DNA of 64,000 nucleotides, from the NCBI GenBank assembly GCA_035610365.1, contig CM069433.1, positions 57,402,487 through 57,466,486 on the forward strand, given 5' to 3'. The stretch comes from Aquatica leii. Its lineage: Eukaryota; Arthropoda; Insecta; Coleoptera; Lampyridae. Positions 36,303-48,489 of the stretch are shown here, piece after piece (position 1 is the first letter of the stretch; each line of letters starts with the position of its first letter). Made by a program: the position numbers and the translations under genes. The notes below the pieces were generated by a model. It searched no databases. It had not been told where the DNA came from and was given only the letters and a program-made list of their open reading frames with translations.

Positions 36303-36711
36303 TTGTTTATTCGTGCAATATATGTCCAAAATGTTTTTACAAATTCCACAAAAATCAAGTTTATCAATTTTGTTGGCAACTATAGTTACAAAGTATTTTG
36401 CGTCTTGTAAAGTCTTTACAGTACTAGTCCGGAAAATTCAATTTTCCTGCGCATTAATAAGCAGAAAAATGTTGTTTTCAAGACGATTTCCGAAAAAAAG
36501 TTTTTTTTTGAGCTGAATTATTTATAATTCCTGTTTATAACTAACACAACATTTAAAAGATTTTTTTTGGTGCTTGAATTTAGCACGGTTTTTGCACCGA
36601 TTTGCGAACTACGGATGTGCACTCGTTATTTAGCCGTCGTTTTTTTAATCACTATTAGGTATAAAACTGCTAGCACTAAAACAATAAAACCATCAATTTC
36701 TTATACATTTA

Positions 36712-36885
36712 GGACCGGTTGCATAAAACGTTGTTAACTTTGACAATGTAGTTAACTACGTGGTCATATCGTCAAGTGTTGCTATTGATCGGCAAGTACA
36801 AAATTAAAATACTTAAGAAGCAATGACGTAGTTAACAACGGCATCAGCTATCCACATAGTTAACTTTGCTTTATGCAACCGGGCA
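36712..36885. mobile_element. MITE with long inverted repeats
   Basis: The left end GGACCGGTTGCATAAA (36712-36727) and the right end TTTATGCAACCGGGC (36870-36884) pair. The pairing continues inward through GTTAACTTTG/CAAAGTTAAC-type arms and GTAGTTAACTACG-like halves, so most of the roughly 174-bp element folds into one hairpin. The flanks TTA and TAA fit a TWA-type duplication (Harbinger-like), but the match is not exact. No coding capacity. Confidence 0.7.
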
Positions 36886-36899
36886 CTAAAGATGTAAAT

Positions 36900-37260
36900 T
36901 TGAGTTCCATGAATAATTTGAACGATATAGAGATTGACTATTTATTCTGTGAATTTAGTTTTGATGATAGTGACAGGGTGGAATATACAAAATTTTGTGC
37001 TACAGAATCAGCATTTTTGAACATTTATACTAATTTTCTAAGTCATGGCTAACAAGATAAACTTGATTTAGCATATGAGCTAAGAATTTGAGCCATTTCT
37101 AATAATATAAATCATTAAAAAATCTTTTACATATATTACAAAAATTTCATCTCAATTTACCAAAAGACCCAAGAAGAATATTTTTGAAAGCACCACGTGA
37201 AACATTAACACAACTTGTTACTCCGGGTCAATATTATCATTTCTGACTTAAAAAAAGTTT
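36900..37260 (+). pseudogene. fragment of an unclassified transposon-associated protein
   Basis: Starts with an acidic region, MNNLNDIEIDYLFCEFSFDD (about 36909-36968). At about 37125-37245 it shows LHILQKFHLNLPKDPRRIF, APRETL and GQYYHF. The LPKDxRxxLKTPR...GxYxHFG pattern is one I know from many anonymous, repeat-derived insect proteins. Stops at about 37052 and 37076 and after 37245 break it. I cannot name the element class. A possible continuation with acidic Ser/Asn-rich sense is at about 37630-37795. Confidence 0.4.
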
Positions 37261-38695
37261 TTGTTAACGAAGCAAAATAATTAACAAACAATAGTATAAT
37301 ATTTAAAGGAAAAAAACGTTCCAAATTAAACAATTTGTTTCCGATGCGCCTGCTAAATCTTTTGTGAAATTTATTAAAGGTCACACTTGCAGTAAATAAA
37401 AAAAGTGTTTACTGGAATAACACTTCTTAAGTATTTCTTTAACGTTTATGTCTTACGTTATTTAAGAATTTTAATTATTAATGTTGAATGTTTTATTTAT
37501 AAGGTAACTACAATTCGTAAAGTTGCCCATGTTATTGGTCGATAGATTGTCCCACTTGGTATAGATTAAAGTGATTTTCGCGTGCACCTTCTAAGCAAAG
37601 AAGTTTGAAATTAGTTATTATAATACAGAGAATGGGATAAAGAATCCCTACCAAGTAATAATGTTTCAGCTATCCAAGAAGTTGAAGAAAACAAAGTTAA
37701 CTCATCTAATAGTGTTTCTACAGTTTTGAAAATTTCTAGCAAGTTAGGGAATGAAAACTATATTCTGCCTGAAGAAAATTTTACTTGTGACTATATATAA
37801 TATAAATCACTAATATTGCTGTTACAGAACTATTATCACGTCTTGTAAAACAACAATCACTGATAAACTAACTAACTTGCAACGTGTTCTAGTATGCATT
37901 ACGTCTGATGAAATATCTTCTAAACTGTGTTAGAATGCATTTAAAATAAAGCACGCTTTTGTTGGAATGGTTATGCAGAAATGTTTAAAAAGTCAGTTTT
38001 AAAAATACGTTCTTTTTTAGCTTAATAAAATTGTTCTAGCTGGAATTCAAGCAAACGAATATTTGTCTGAAAAGCAAGTTTATACATGCCAAGATTCGTC
38101 TGCAAAAAATATGTGAAAAATAAGCAGTAGTATATAATTTTCTAAGTAAAAATATATATTTTGTTTTTACCGAAAGTTTGTAAGAAATATTTTATAAGTT
38201 TATTAATATGGTTTATCAATCAATATTTTTCTCAATCAACTCAATGTTTTTATTTTTCTGACAAGATCCCAGTGTGATCTTAACTGCATAAGAGGAGAAG
38301 TTGCAGGGCGGTGCGAGAGACAGACAAAAGTGTCCCACTTAATGTTCCCACATACATCACGTAGATATTTTGAGAACCCTTTGGGATGTCCATAAATTCC
38401 TGTTTGGATTTTCCTGAGATGTCCCTGGAATATTTTGTGCTATATGAATACTAAAAAAACAATTGTAAAAGTAGATAAACTTTATAAATATAACTAAAAG
38501 AAAAGCTAGGAAGCTAGATGCTTACTCAAGAGGCAGTCTTTGGTTTGGAGGACCAGCGAAACTGTCATTGGACATTGCGGCGCCCATTAGAGTTCTATTA
38601 CGAGCATTGATAATGGTGAAAATACATATCAAAGCACATAAGAATTGAAAAGTTGTAGCTAGATTGTAAGTAGAAAATTGAAAAAAAAACAAGTA
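37261..38695. other. mostly AT-rich DNA, possible decayed transposon body
   Basis: Short open stretches (for example SLPSNNVSAIQEVEEN near 37647-37694) may continue the fragment upstream. A less AT-rich patch at about 38260-38430 has no recognised content. Confidence 0.3.
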
Positions 38696-38699
38696 AAAG

Positions 38700-39040
38700 A
38701 AGAAATTTTATTTGAACTAACCGCTTCAGCAATGCCTTCAACATCAAGGTTAGCATTTGAGAAGTCTGATAGTATTGAAACCTGGTAAACAAGTAAGGTC
38801 AGTACCTAAGTCAGAAACTACTCACTTACCTAAGTGAAGAACAAATTAAAATGATTGTTTTGTTGCATTAAATATTATATTAAAAGGAAACGCAAAATTA
38901 ACAGAAGTACAAGTAGCTCAGAAGTTACAAATAATTTAAGAGTAATTAGAGAAACTTCTAATAAAAAACTTGATGGAATTGTGGAAGTATTACATAAACT
39001 AGTTAATAAAAAAAAACCAAATGCTTTGTTGCAAGAATGA
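38700..39040 (+). pseudogene. Harbinger accessory protein C-terminus (second element)
   Basis: Reading sense at about 38700-38790 (ILFELTASAMPSTSRLAFEK) and in a frame at 38855-39040 (KRKINRSTSSSEVTNNLRVI, then LDGIVEVLHKLVNKK and a stop). Low-complexity Ser/Lys linkers ending in an amphipathic helix are usual at the end of MADF proteins of Harbinger elements. It is convergent with a Harbinger transposase end on the minus strand only about 35 bp away, the same layout as at 16.8-17.0 kb. The identity rests mainly on that arrangement. Confidence 0.4.
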
Positions 39041-39074
39041 TTCGACTATTAAAAAAAAATAAAAAATATTTTTT

Positions 39075-39350
39075 TTAACTACTCAATTTATTTATTAAAA
39101 AATAATCTGGTATGTATTGTGCTCGTCTCTGCTGACTCAAACGGCGGTAAACAACATCTTGTTCTGTCACATCCGTTGGTATTATTTTGTTTTCCTCTAC
39201 ATCAATATGATCATATCTGACTACAAGATAACTAAAATGGATAGCCATATTGTGCAACGTCGCACAAATTAGAAAACTTTTTGTTGCAATTCTGCGTTTG
39301 TAATGCAGGATTTTTTGCTTTAGCAAACAACAAAATATGCCTTTCAACAG
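39075..39350 (-). pseudogene. Harbinger transposase C-terminus (second element)
   Basis: Starts at about 39350 with LLKGIFCCLLKQKILHY, the family's (K/R)xRFRCLLxxRxLHYSP block, then ICATLHNMAI (family ACxxLHNMCI) and a hydrophilic tail to a stop near 39075. Upstream sequence, including the catalytic Glu region and the two Asp blocks, is absent, so only the last quarter remains. Confidence 0.7.
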
Positions 39351-40759
39351 ACTAATACATATAATAATACTAATGCAACATTTGATGTCTCAAAAATCTG
39401 AAATACATACACTATCGTATAATGTCCATTGCGTATTGCGTTTGATTGCATAACAATTGTTTATTTATTTTTTCTCGTCGTTGTTTCGAAGGAAACAAAT
39501 CCATCTACGCATCATTTGTTTTACAATGACCTCCGACAGAAACCATTCTTTGGCAACAACAAACCAGCATATTACTACGAATACTTTGTTAGTAACTTCC
39601 AGTGGTCAAAAATTTTAATATAACATTGCCTAAAATATAAAATTAATGTATTATAACTTACCAATTAGTTATTGTCGTTGTTCTTACTCAAAATACTACC
39701 AGAAGTCTAGTTTGGTACCAACCGGCAACCATTTTCTTATCAAGTTTGGATAACCTGGAAGTCACGTACAATTTTTCTATATATTCTGTCTTTACGTCGC
39801 TGTACATGCTTCTCGAATTCACTCACAATTTTGAGTTGAACAAATAAAAGCGTCATTGTTAATATCTATTACATTGAATATTCATAATTAATTGTAGCAA
39901 AACAATTAACATTTGTTGTTACATACTTTATTAATATTTCAAAACAGAACATTGACAAAATGTCATAATTTTGATTATTTTTCAGTCTAAACCTTAGTTG
40001 CAACCTGAAAAATATCAAAATTTGATGACTTCACATCGGGTTTATTCTCTCTAGTTAATGCAAACGTAAATTTCAGCCAATCAGAGTACGATTGAAATTA
40101 TTTGGTTCGAAATTGTGATTTAGGATAAGTACACTGTACGTTTAGTTGCATGTTTTTTGAGTAATTTGATGGATTATTATACAACTTACCTGTACACCAT
40201 TAGTCATATTTTCTTTTTTTTTTATTAAATTGTAAATTGATAAAATTTAAACATTATTAGAGAATTCAAATTAATCATTTTAAGTTTATAGAGGTACATA
40301 AGGAATTAAAATAATATTATTAATTAACTAAAATATACACAACTATGTAACATTCGGTAATGTTAAATTTTTAAATAATTATCGTATGCTAGTTGACATC
40401 AATATATGATAATGACAGTTGGTTTCACTAATTCTATATGAAGAGTACATATGTTAACTCGTTAATTGCCTTATAATTTCTAATTTAACATAGAAAAATA
40501 ATAATCGTTAACGTCAATAATTAATTACAACACTATTAGAAAATCTAAAGCAATATGTTATCGAATGAATATTTAAAATTTATTTTATTACAAAGAACAT
40601 AAAAATAACTGGTTGTAGGTGGGCCTTATATGTTCTTTAGTTTTCTTCATTAGGGATCAAGTTTTCTTACCATTATGTTGTCTTTTTATGTTAATCGTAA
40701 AAACTGTTCGATAGCTACAAAACATTTTGAAACGGATACAATTACTTGTATACACAGGA
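39351..40759. other. AT-rich spacer
   Basis: No gene recognised. A CCAAT-type sequence occurs near 40077-40082 without other promoter support. Confidence 0.35.
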
Positions 40760-41220
40760 AAATGAATGCCGCACTGTCGGCTGTCTGACGTTGACAGAGA
40801 ATCTTACAATGCGCACCTTAACAACTGTCTAATTTACATATCCTCAGAGAAATCTTTTCGAAACGGCTACAGGCTTTTAATTTACACATCATTAATTACC
40901 TGCGCCCTCGGACCGCCGACATATTATATGAACCTACTTCATAAATGTCAAGTTACTCCTCTACAACTAATTAAAGGTGTACGATGTTTGAAAGGAGCAA
41001 TAACTCACCATATTTTATTGGACTTAAATTATCTTTCTTCTAATTAAGAGGTCCTTGGGCCGACGATTCTGAAATATTTGTTTACTGTTCCTATATATTT
41101 GGTTTTTACGACGCATCTAAGATGTCTCGGCTGTCATCACACACAGCTTTGCCTCTGAAAGACATTAATACACGCCCACTCAATATGTTAGCTCAATGTT
41201 TTTGTAATTCCTCCCATTTA
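40760..41220. promoter_or_regulatory. possible conserved enhancer-like element
   Basis: A repeat-free, less AT-rich block with several homeodomain-type TAATTA sites in a short span: CATTAATTACCTGCG (about 40889), CAACTAATTAAAGGTG (about 40965) and TTCTAATTAAGAGG (about 41038). Frames here (for example 93 codons at 40766-41047) show no domain. Clustering of sites in complex sequence suggests an enhancer; conservation could not be tested. Confidence 0.35.
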
Positions 41221-41989
41221 TTTTAAATTTATAGCATATAAATTAAACCAGAGTTATTTCAATCTATACGTACAAAAAGTAATATAAATTTTAGTAAAAT
41301 TGCTGTTATTAAACAAAACTATTTAAAATTGTTATCACAAATTTGAAAATATCTAAAAAATTGCCAATTTTTTAATATGTACATGTATTTTTATAAATAC
41401 ATACACAATTATAAAAAAAACCAAATTTATATTTTCTTAAAAGTTTATTGTATTTTTGTCTTTTTTTTATACTATATTCAATCTGTCACGGGTTGTAAAT
41501 ATTTAGATGTTGAGCAATGTATTATTTATTACATAACTTTTAACATTAATTGTAACATGTCAGTGTTTTAAAATTATAATTCTAATATTTATATCTTTAT
41601 TTTCGTTTTAAGATAATGAATATAACTTGTGATACTGCACCAGAAAGCTCCTTCTCGAACCCAGGTGCGAACAATGACTAATGGGTATAACTCTACGGGA
41701 TACATTCGTACCTACTATTTTATGGGAATAAATCTTACCGTTTCTTGTACGCAATTTAAATATAAACAACAAAACTAAAATAAATGACCCCGTTTATTAC
41801 ACAAGATAATAAATTGTCAAATTTGAAATGCATGAGATAATAATGAATGAGCCATTAACTGTTATATTAATTAACTTTTACTAATTTTCTTCACGCAAGA
41901 TGTTCTAGTACTACTACTACTTTTAGTATTCAACAAAAAATGTGTAACTTTAATTTTACATCAATTGTTTTTAAATAACTATAATCATT

Positions 41990-42245
41990 ATAGGCATTGT
42001 AATGTAGTTATTATCTATTCAACAATAAAGACTCCAACACCTGCTGAAAGATTTGGTAATATTAAGTTAACTACCTACAGTGAAGTCACCTATTTACTGA
42101 ATGCAACTTGGACCACCCGACTATCAGGCGATAGTAGCCTACTTGAATACTACTGACCCCCGACGGTGAGGTTCTTGACAACTAAGATAAACTGGCAACC
42201 GTGGGTGGTGGCTTGTTGTCGCGGACTTAATGTTCATGTATCCAT
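41990..42245. promoter_or_regulatory. possible conserved non-coding element
   Basis: A GC-richer island (especially 42100-42240) with GGACCACCC near 42111 and GGGTGGTGG near 42203, both close to the Gli/Ci binding pattern on opposite strands. No coding sense or repeat similarity is visible. Function is inference. Confidence 0.3.
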
Positions 42246-43339
42246 TATTTATTCTTTTTTCTTTGACAAAAATCACTTTTATATGGTATTCGTGACACAG
42301 TTTTCATTTTGAATAGAACAATAACTTTAAATACAATTTTTGAAAGAGAAGTTTTTTTAATAAACTGATCCTTTTACTTGCCATATAAATTTCTTTACTA
42401 AATTTGAATTGTAATAAGAATAAGTATAAACCTAATGATTAGTTTGTTCATATTTTTGTTACGCTAAATATTTTTAATTTGCAGTTAGTAATAATATTGA
42501 TGTTATTCTGAATAAATCCCGTTAAATTGTTCATAAGCCCAGCTTTTGTTGCACGTCGCAGTGGACATTTTCAGAGCCTTAAATAAACTGATAAATACAG
42601 ATTTATTCATAATACAGAATTGTAAAAATAGTAATGTTATGCGAACCGACAATACATATAATATTAATAATAATAGTTTTACAAAGAATCATTCTGAGAT
42701 ACTTGCAGAGGGTGTATTTTGATAGCGCACTAAAGTTTAGAAAGTGACTGTGCGACAAGCATTTTCAATAAATCGGTATAGAGAAGTCTAAAAAACGAAA
42801 AATTTAAAATTTTCTTAAGGTAATTATTTTAAAAAAATGTGTATGTAAATATACAGTGCCACTGTCTACAACACTTTAAACAGTATGTTTACTGTTTATT
42901 AGTTTATGCTTATTCTCAAATATTTAATCCACGACTCAAGATCGCACAAACGCAAAAATTTCAATTTTAAGATTATTAGGTTTCAAAACTAAAATGCATC
43001 TTTGGGTAAAACGGATTAAAGTAATGCTTGTTTTGCCCTAGATATCCAAAAAAACAAAAAAATTAAGAAGACTGAGGATGAAAAGACTGTATATGTATAG
43101 TATAAGATATAGATTTTCTTTCTTATGCTAAAACAAAATCAAACTTCACTGTAATGTAGATTAATCTAATTAATTAACTTGTTTTGCATAAACGTCCTAC
43201 CCGTTTTAGCCCCCCAATGCGGACAAAACAGTAAACTTACTTTACTATTAGTTACTAGTTTTTTTGTTTAAGTAATGAAGAAAATGTTTATGTTTGTTTT
43301 TGATTTTGATACTTTATTAAATTAACTATTTGATAAGTA
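42246..43339. other. AT-rich spacer
   Basis: Nothing recognised. Confidence 0.4.
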
Positions 43340-44640
43340 ACAACAAATGTTGCATTTTTTCTTCAAGACCCTTGGTAATAAATTTATCCTAACCGGCGAT
43401 TTTAATGCCAAGCATAAACAGTAGGGCTCACGTGTAAAAAGGTCAGATGGAAAAAAGCTACTTGCTGCCATATGATACAAGCAAATAATCTAAAGTATTT
43501 ATCTACTGGTGAACCAGCTTACTGGCCTACGGACCGTAGAAGACTTCCAGACTTTAACATTAACGTTGCTACCACAAAAGGTTTCTGGACCCATCAAGGC
43601 CAAATCAAATCTTGCTTTGAATTAGCTGTAGACTGTTCAGCCATATTAATTACCATAAATTCTAATATAATTTTTATGCAGAAAGAACCTACATTATCCA
43701 ATAAGAACACGAATTAAACGTACTTTTTAGATAGACTAGACTATCTACTAAATCTTTTAGTGCTACTGTAATGAATCTTACGGAGCTGATGGGAAGCAAC
43801 ACCAGTACCAGAACTACTAAATCACCCTGCAAATGTAAACTGTCTGACTGGAATTAAGTAAAAAATTAAGGAAAAAGGACGGCTAAGAGTTAGTTGGCAA
43901 CTGATCAGGTCTGAAGCGCTAAACAAGCCTGCTAAACAACTAAAATTCCAGCATTCAAAATTATCTAGAAAATCTTTCTGCTTCCAAACACACAGACTAT
44001 TCGTTTTTTGAAAAACGGTGCGCAAAATAAAGAAGCCAACGCAACATATTGCACCTATCAAAAACTGGCAGACTCGGAGAAGACTACTGCCTTTGTCAAT
44101 TATCGAAACAACGTTTTTACGCCATACCCCTCACAATGTCATCAAGAAGACCAAGAAATTAATAAATTCTGGAAGCTCCATTTCAAATAAGTCTACCGCT
44201 TAAATAATTTACGCCAAATGAAATCCGCAAAATAATAAATTATAAAACCAAGACTAAAAAAGCTCCAGGTTACGATCTGATAACTGGAGATGTTATTAAA
44301 CAACTGTTGAAAAAAGCCATCTGTTATTTCACTCAAATAGTTATGGTTCCAAAACTAGGTAAACCCCCAGGGAAAGTTTTATCTTACAGACGTATTAATC
44401 TCCTTCCAGTGCTCTCGTGTTGATACCAAACCACTAATTTGGCCTTTGAGACCAACATAGAGCAATAAAGCAAATACATCGACGGGTTGACAAAACATGC
44501 TCTGATCTTGAAAATAGCAGATTCTGTTCAGCTGTATTCTTAGACTCTTCATTTGCTTTTGATATTTGATATAAAGGGCAGCAAATATATACAATCCTCA
44601 AGTCTTATCTGACTAATAAGCAGTTTTAGTTAAATATAAA
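43340..44640 (+). pseudogene. Jockey-type LINE, endonuclease and RT start
   Basis: Endonuclease part: NKFILTGDFNAKH (about 43369-43407), then NNLKYLSTGEPAYWPTDRRR (about 43487-43546) and LPDFNINVATTKGF, the EPTYWPTD...PD signature of Jockey-group APE nucleases. Reverse-transcriptase part: ENP-type linker, NEIRKIINYKTKTKKAPGYD (about 44220-44277), VMVPKLGKPP (about 44342-44373), SYRRINLLPV (about 44383-44412), then SAVFLDSSFAFD (about 44530-44565) where the family has LDxxxAFD. The copy stops near SYLTNKQF at about 44600-44630, before the YADD block, so it lacks the catalytic centre. Many frameshifts. Confidence 0.75.
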
Positions 44641-44790
44641 GCATTGGCGAATTGCGAATATGTGAACGTAAAGTTTTGAAAATATACATGGTTTTACGAA
44701 TTTAGATTTATATTATTTCCGGTCATTTTAGGTCCCCCACAGGTTATACGTTGTATTTTTGCAGGGCAGTACAAAAGTACGCCTGTATTA

Positions 44791-46645
44791 ATTGAATCGC
44801 TTATTTGAGAAACCCAACATTTTCAAAATAATCAAAAGTGTTGGGCATATTGTGTTTCTCTAATAAACTGAGGTTGTAAACATACATACTACCAGTTCAT
44901 TAAAACTGGCGACGGTAGCCTGTGAAAATTTAGATGCTGTGATTCCTAAAGGCCTTAAACAAGTGATCTATAAACGTGAGAAAATAAAAAAAAATCGAGT
45001 AGAAGGTCATCATTGTCATCAATATATGAATTATGTTGGAAGATCGATAAGTAAAAAGAAGATAGAAAATCCTTGCAAGTAAGTTTTTTTAACCTCTAGT
45101 ATATTATTATGTTTAGTAATAAATTCTACAACGGTGTATGTGATAAGGTTGTTAATATCTCTTGCCTGTGATATTTTAGATGTAGAAAGAAGTGTTTTGA
45201 CCTGTTTACATATGCGGAAAAAATGAAATTTTGACAAAATTTTATTCTTTTGAAACAAAAAATGAACAAAACGTCTACCTTCAGGGTCTTTTACATTCAG
45301 TTTGGTTTAAAAAACTTCATAGTACCGTTTACAAATTTACGTTTATGTCAAGCATAAAGTAAATAGAAGTGTGTAAGCAAACATTTTTAAGTTTACATGT
45401 TATAACGCATGACAAGGTGTATCCTAGAAACTCTAAGCCCATAGGCCTTGTTCAGTTTATAATAAATCACATCAAGTCATTTCCCACAAAAAATACGCAT
45501 TATACCGGAGATGTAAAACAACACCTGGACGAGAAATTGAATATTGGTCAAATGCATAAAATGTTTGAAGAACTCCATCTAGAGTTTATGTTGAAGTACT
45601 CCTTCTACTATAAAATTTTTGAAGAAAGATTTAGTCTATATTTAGGAAGACCGCAGGTCGACACCTGCTGCAAGTGTGAGGAGTTGGGAGAAAGGGTAAG
45701 TTCGAAAATGTTAAACGACACTGCTAAAAGGGTTGCAGCTGTCGAAAAATTATTGTACATTAAAAAGGCGAAAAAGTGTTTGCGCCAAATGGACGAAATT
45801 AGAGTAAAAACGTAAAATGCAAGAATTTGTATTGAATACATGCAGAATTTTCCGTCTACAGATTCCAGTACAAGAGACTCTCTATCTTCATCAGTTGACC
45901 GTCAGTGTGTTTGATATACATGATCTCAACACAAATAAGACATTGTTACACGTGTATCATCAAGGTGTTCATAGGAAAGGAGCAAACAAGGTGAATTCAT
46001 TTATAATGAACTATATCAAAAAAACGTTCAACAATTGCATATATTCTCAGATGAATAAGAATCTTTGCCTTATAAGAATGTGTATCGCTCTTGTTGAAAC
46101 TGGTTGATTCCAATCTGTTAATCAGTATTTCCCTATTCTAGAACACTGTTACGTGCCTTGCGACAGAGATTTTGCTGACATGAAACGCAAAATAAAAAAG
46201 AATGATAAAATTTACACTCTAAAAGAATATGTGGAACTTATTGTAACATCCAGCCTGCAAAAAACGTTTTCTGGCTTTTTAATAGAGTACAACCATATAA
46301 TAAAATGCTTTAGCATTAGTAATAATGGTATTAATTCCAAAGATGCAACCACTAGTTCTCCTAAGCCAACTGGAATGCGTTGTAGCAAGGTCTTTCATCG
46401 ATGGATTGGAATATGACTGTTTTTATGCATTTTACACATAGCAGAGAGCAACTGGAATGCGTTGTAGCAAGTTTTTTCAAAATTGGACTAAAAATCATAG
46501 TACAGGACATACAAATTAACGTAAAAAAATATTTAAACATTGTTGAAAAATACGTGCCAGTTCTAAGGACAATAAACAGTTTTTATCGATTTTTTCAAAA
46601 CACGTTTTTGGGACATATTGGGTTTCTCAAATAAGCGATTCAATT
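44791..46645. mobile_element. DNA transposon of unnamed family with near-perfect inverted ends
   Basis: The left end (from about 44791) and the right end (to about 46645) share an exact 28-base inverted repeat that includes AATT at the outside; its core is CGCTTATTTGAGAAACCCAA. AATT is present on both sides of GAATCGC...GCGATTC, so it is either a 4-bp target duplication or part of the repeat. At the left end the repeat is partly mirrored again at about 44837-44870 (GTTGGGCATATTGTGTTTCTC), giving a hairpin. The 1.85 kb inside carries one plus-strand gene with an apparent intron. Confidence 0.8.
44890..46640 (+). pseudogene. transposase-like protein of the unnamed family
   Basis: In order: VPKGLKQ-type start near 44950, a first exon ending IENPCK at about 45078; a GTAAGT donor and an acceptor near 45180 lead to CRKKCFDLF. 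Then QNVYLQGLLHSV (about 45265-45300), a VCKQTFLSLHVI block (about 45372-45407), FPTKNTHYTG (about 45480-45510), LGRPQVDTCCKCEELG (about 45640-45690), PVQETLYLHQLTVSVFDIHD (about 45866-45925), FSDG-like/NKNLCLIRM (about 46045-46080), and VPCDRDFADMKRKIKK (about 46153-46200). I know this motif order from many uncharacterised, high-copy insect proteins (SYLPxDRDFxxIE, YSDNCGGQNKN) that look like transposases, but I cannot give a superfamily name. Three or four frameshifts or stops are present. Confidence 0.65.
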
Positions 46646-48374
46646 GTTCACTTGTCTTCTTTTAGCAGAAGATTCAAAATTAGATATAGTTTTTTGTTTA
46701 ATTGAACAACAGTCGTTGTAGTGGCAACGGCGACGTTTTGTGGTATAAAGTGACCAATTCATCAAGCTAAATTAAAAAAAAAATTAAAAAACAACCATCA
46801 TTAGTTTATCACATGATTGTATAAATAATAAATAAATATCTTACAATATGCACTGTATATAACTTACGACTAAAAATTAAGGCTAAATCGTCATTAAATT
46901 TAAAATACGTAAATACATTACGTTCCTCAAATAGATTTTACACTAATTTACAAATTTCTTGATATATAATATGACAGTACATAAAATGCGCATATAAACA
47001 AATACGATGATTCAGTTTGTGATAGTAACATATATTTTCAATAATAATTTAAATAAATAATAACATTACATACAATTACAAGCATCTTAAAATTTCATTT
47101 AATGATTGGAGATTTAAGTAGGATCTTATTGACATTGTATTTTGCTTATAAGACATTTGTATATCCTATTAAAATTTTGTAAATCTGTTTTACAATTCTG
47201 ATTATTGTTGAGTCTGTTGATCCATATCATTTCTGAAATTATTCTTTTAAGATTACTAATATAACAGGATTAATAAAATTAAAACTATGTAAAGTTAATT
47301 TATGTTTTTTTGAAAATCATATTTATGATTTTCAACCTATTTTTTAATTTTTGTTTGGTTTGTTCTATGGAATATTTATTGCAGTTGTTACAGTTGATGC
47401 TGTATACTAGATTAGATTTTTCTATTGTTTAAGTCTTGTTATTTAATTGTGTGTAAAAACTGTTATATATAATATTTTTATTGTAACGTGTTATTTTTAT
47501 TTTAACATGTTTAAGGATGTTTATGATTTTATGACTGAGTCCAAGAACGTATAATGTGTGTCATTAGTATTTTTTTTTTAGATACTACAAAACAATAATG
47601 ACAAAAAAATATATATAACATTAATACTTAATACAATAGGTCTATACGTAAGCAGTAATACAAATTTTTAATGAGAAGTAAAATAAGTTCCTATTATGAT
47701 CACGTAATTTACAAAAAACTAAAATATTTCTGTATGATACTTCTTTTTCTTCTATTTCTTCTCATTTAGTTTATTTAACTGTTTATCTTTGTTTGATAAA
47801 TTAATATCTCCTAGTATACAAAAAATTTTAAGATTTACTATTTTCAATAAATTAAGGATAATTAACGATAACGATAATGCACAGACATCGGATCGTAATT
47901 GTTTTATAATTATGTTTACAGAAACATTGTCTTTATTTTTATTACTAGTGCATAAAGCAAATTCCAGCATTGGCTGAGGTTACGTTATACAAAAATTGAC
48001 AAATCTATGCTTCTCACTGCTTCCTCTAGAAGACAACTTGGTGTTATCTAACAGTAACAACACTATTAATAGAAGTTTCTTTTTTACCTACAAATTGGAT
48101 ATCAGTAAATTACATATGTATAATAACGGTTGTGATTACATATTTATAGTCATCCTGGAGGAACAAAGCGCCGAAGTGGAACCAGTTTAGAAGTATGTTC
48201 CTCCTGCTTCTAAATTTACGTTTTTTTTAAATATTTATCTTTAAAAACTTAATCTTATAGATTGCTAATTTTGATATTTTGTAATTTTCATAATCATGAT
48301 TTTTATTTTTATTTGAAGTATGTAGATACATATACACAAGTAATCATTCCAGTTCAAACACAACTAAAAGGAAT
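46646..48374. other. AT-rich spacer
   Basis: No gene recognised. A minus-strand frame at 47752-47970 includes ILGDINLSNKD, faintly like a LINE endonuclease ILGDFN block, but it is too weak to call. Confidence 0.35.
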
Positions 48375-48489
48375 GCAAACAATTATGTTAACATTACCGA
48401 GCGTCCCATTTGTTCCTATAGTTTAAATTTTGTGTTTACATTAACGCGATGTTTAATTATCAGGTGTTTACATTACTGAGCATCTACTG
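48375..48489 (-). mobile_element. terminus of a second pogo/Tigger-like copy
   Basis: Read on the minus strand it starts CAGTAGATGCTCAGTAATG and follows the left end of the element at 3702 for about 115 bp (shared TGATAAT, ACATCGCG, GTAAACACAA, AACAAATGG, CGCTCGGTAA). TA follows the terminus at 48490-48491. I did not find its partner end, so this is a solo or truncated end. Confidence 0.7.

Noticed and set aside
36268..36516. An 82-codon plus-strand frame starting with an Asn run.
   Set aside because: The start is an (AAT)n microsatellite and the rest has no domain.
47752..47970. Minus-strand frame containing ILGDINLSN, faintly like a LINE endonuclease.
   Set aside because: Motif order around it does not fit an endonuclease and no neighbouring LINE part is found. 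Left uncalled.
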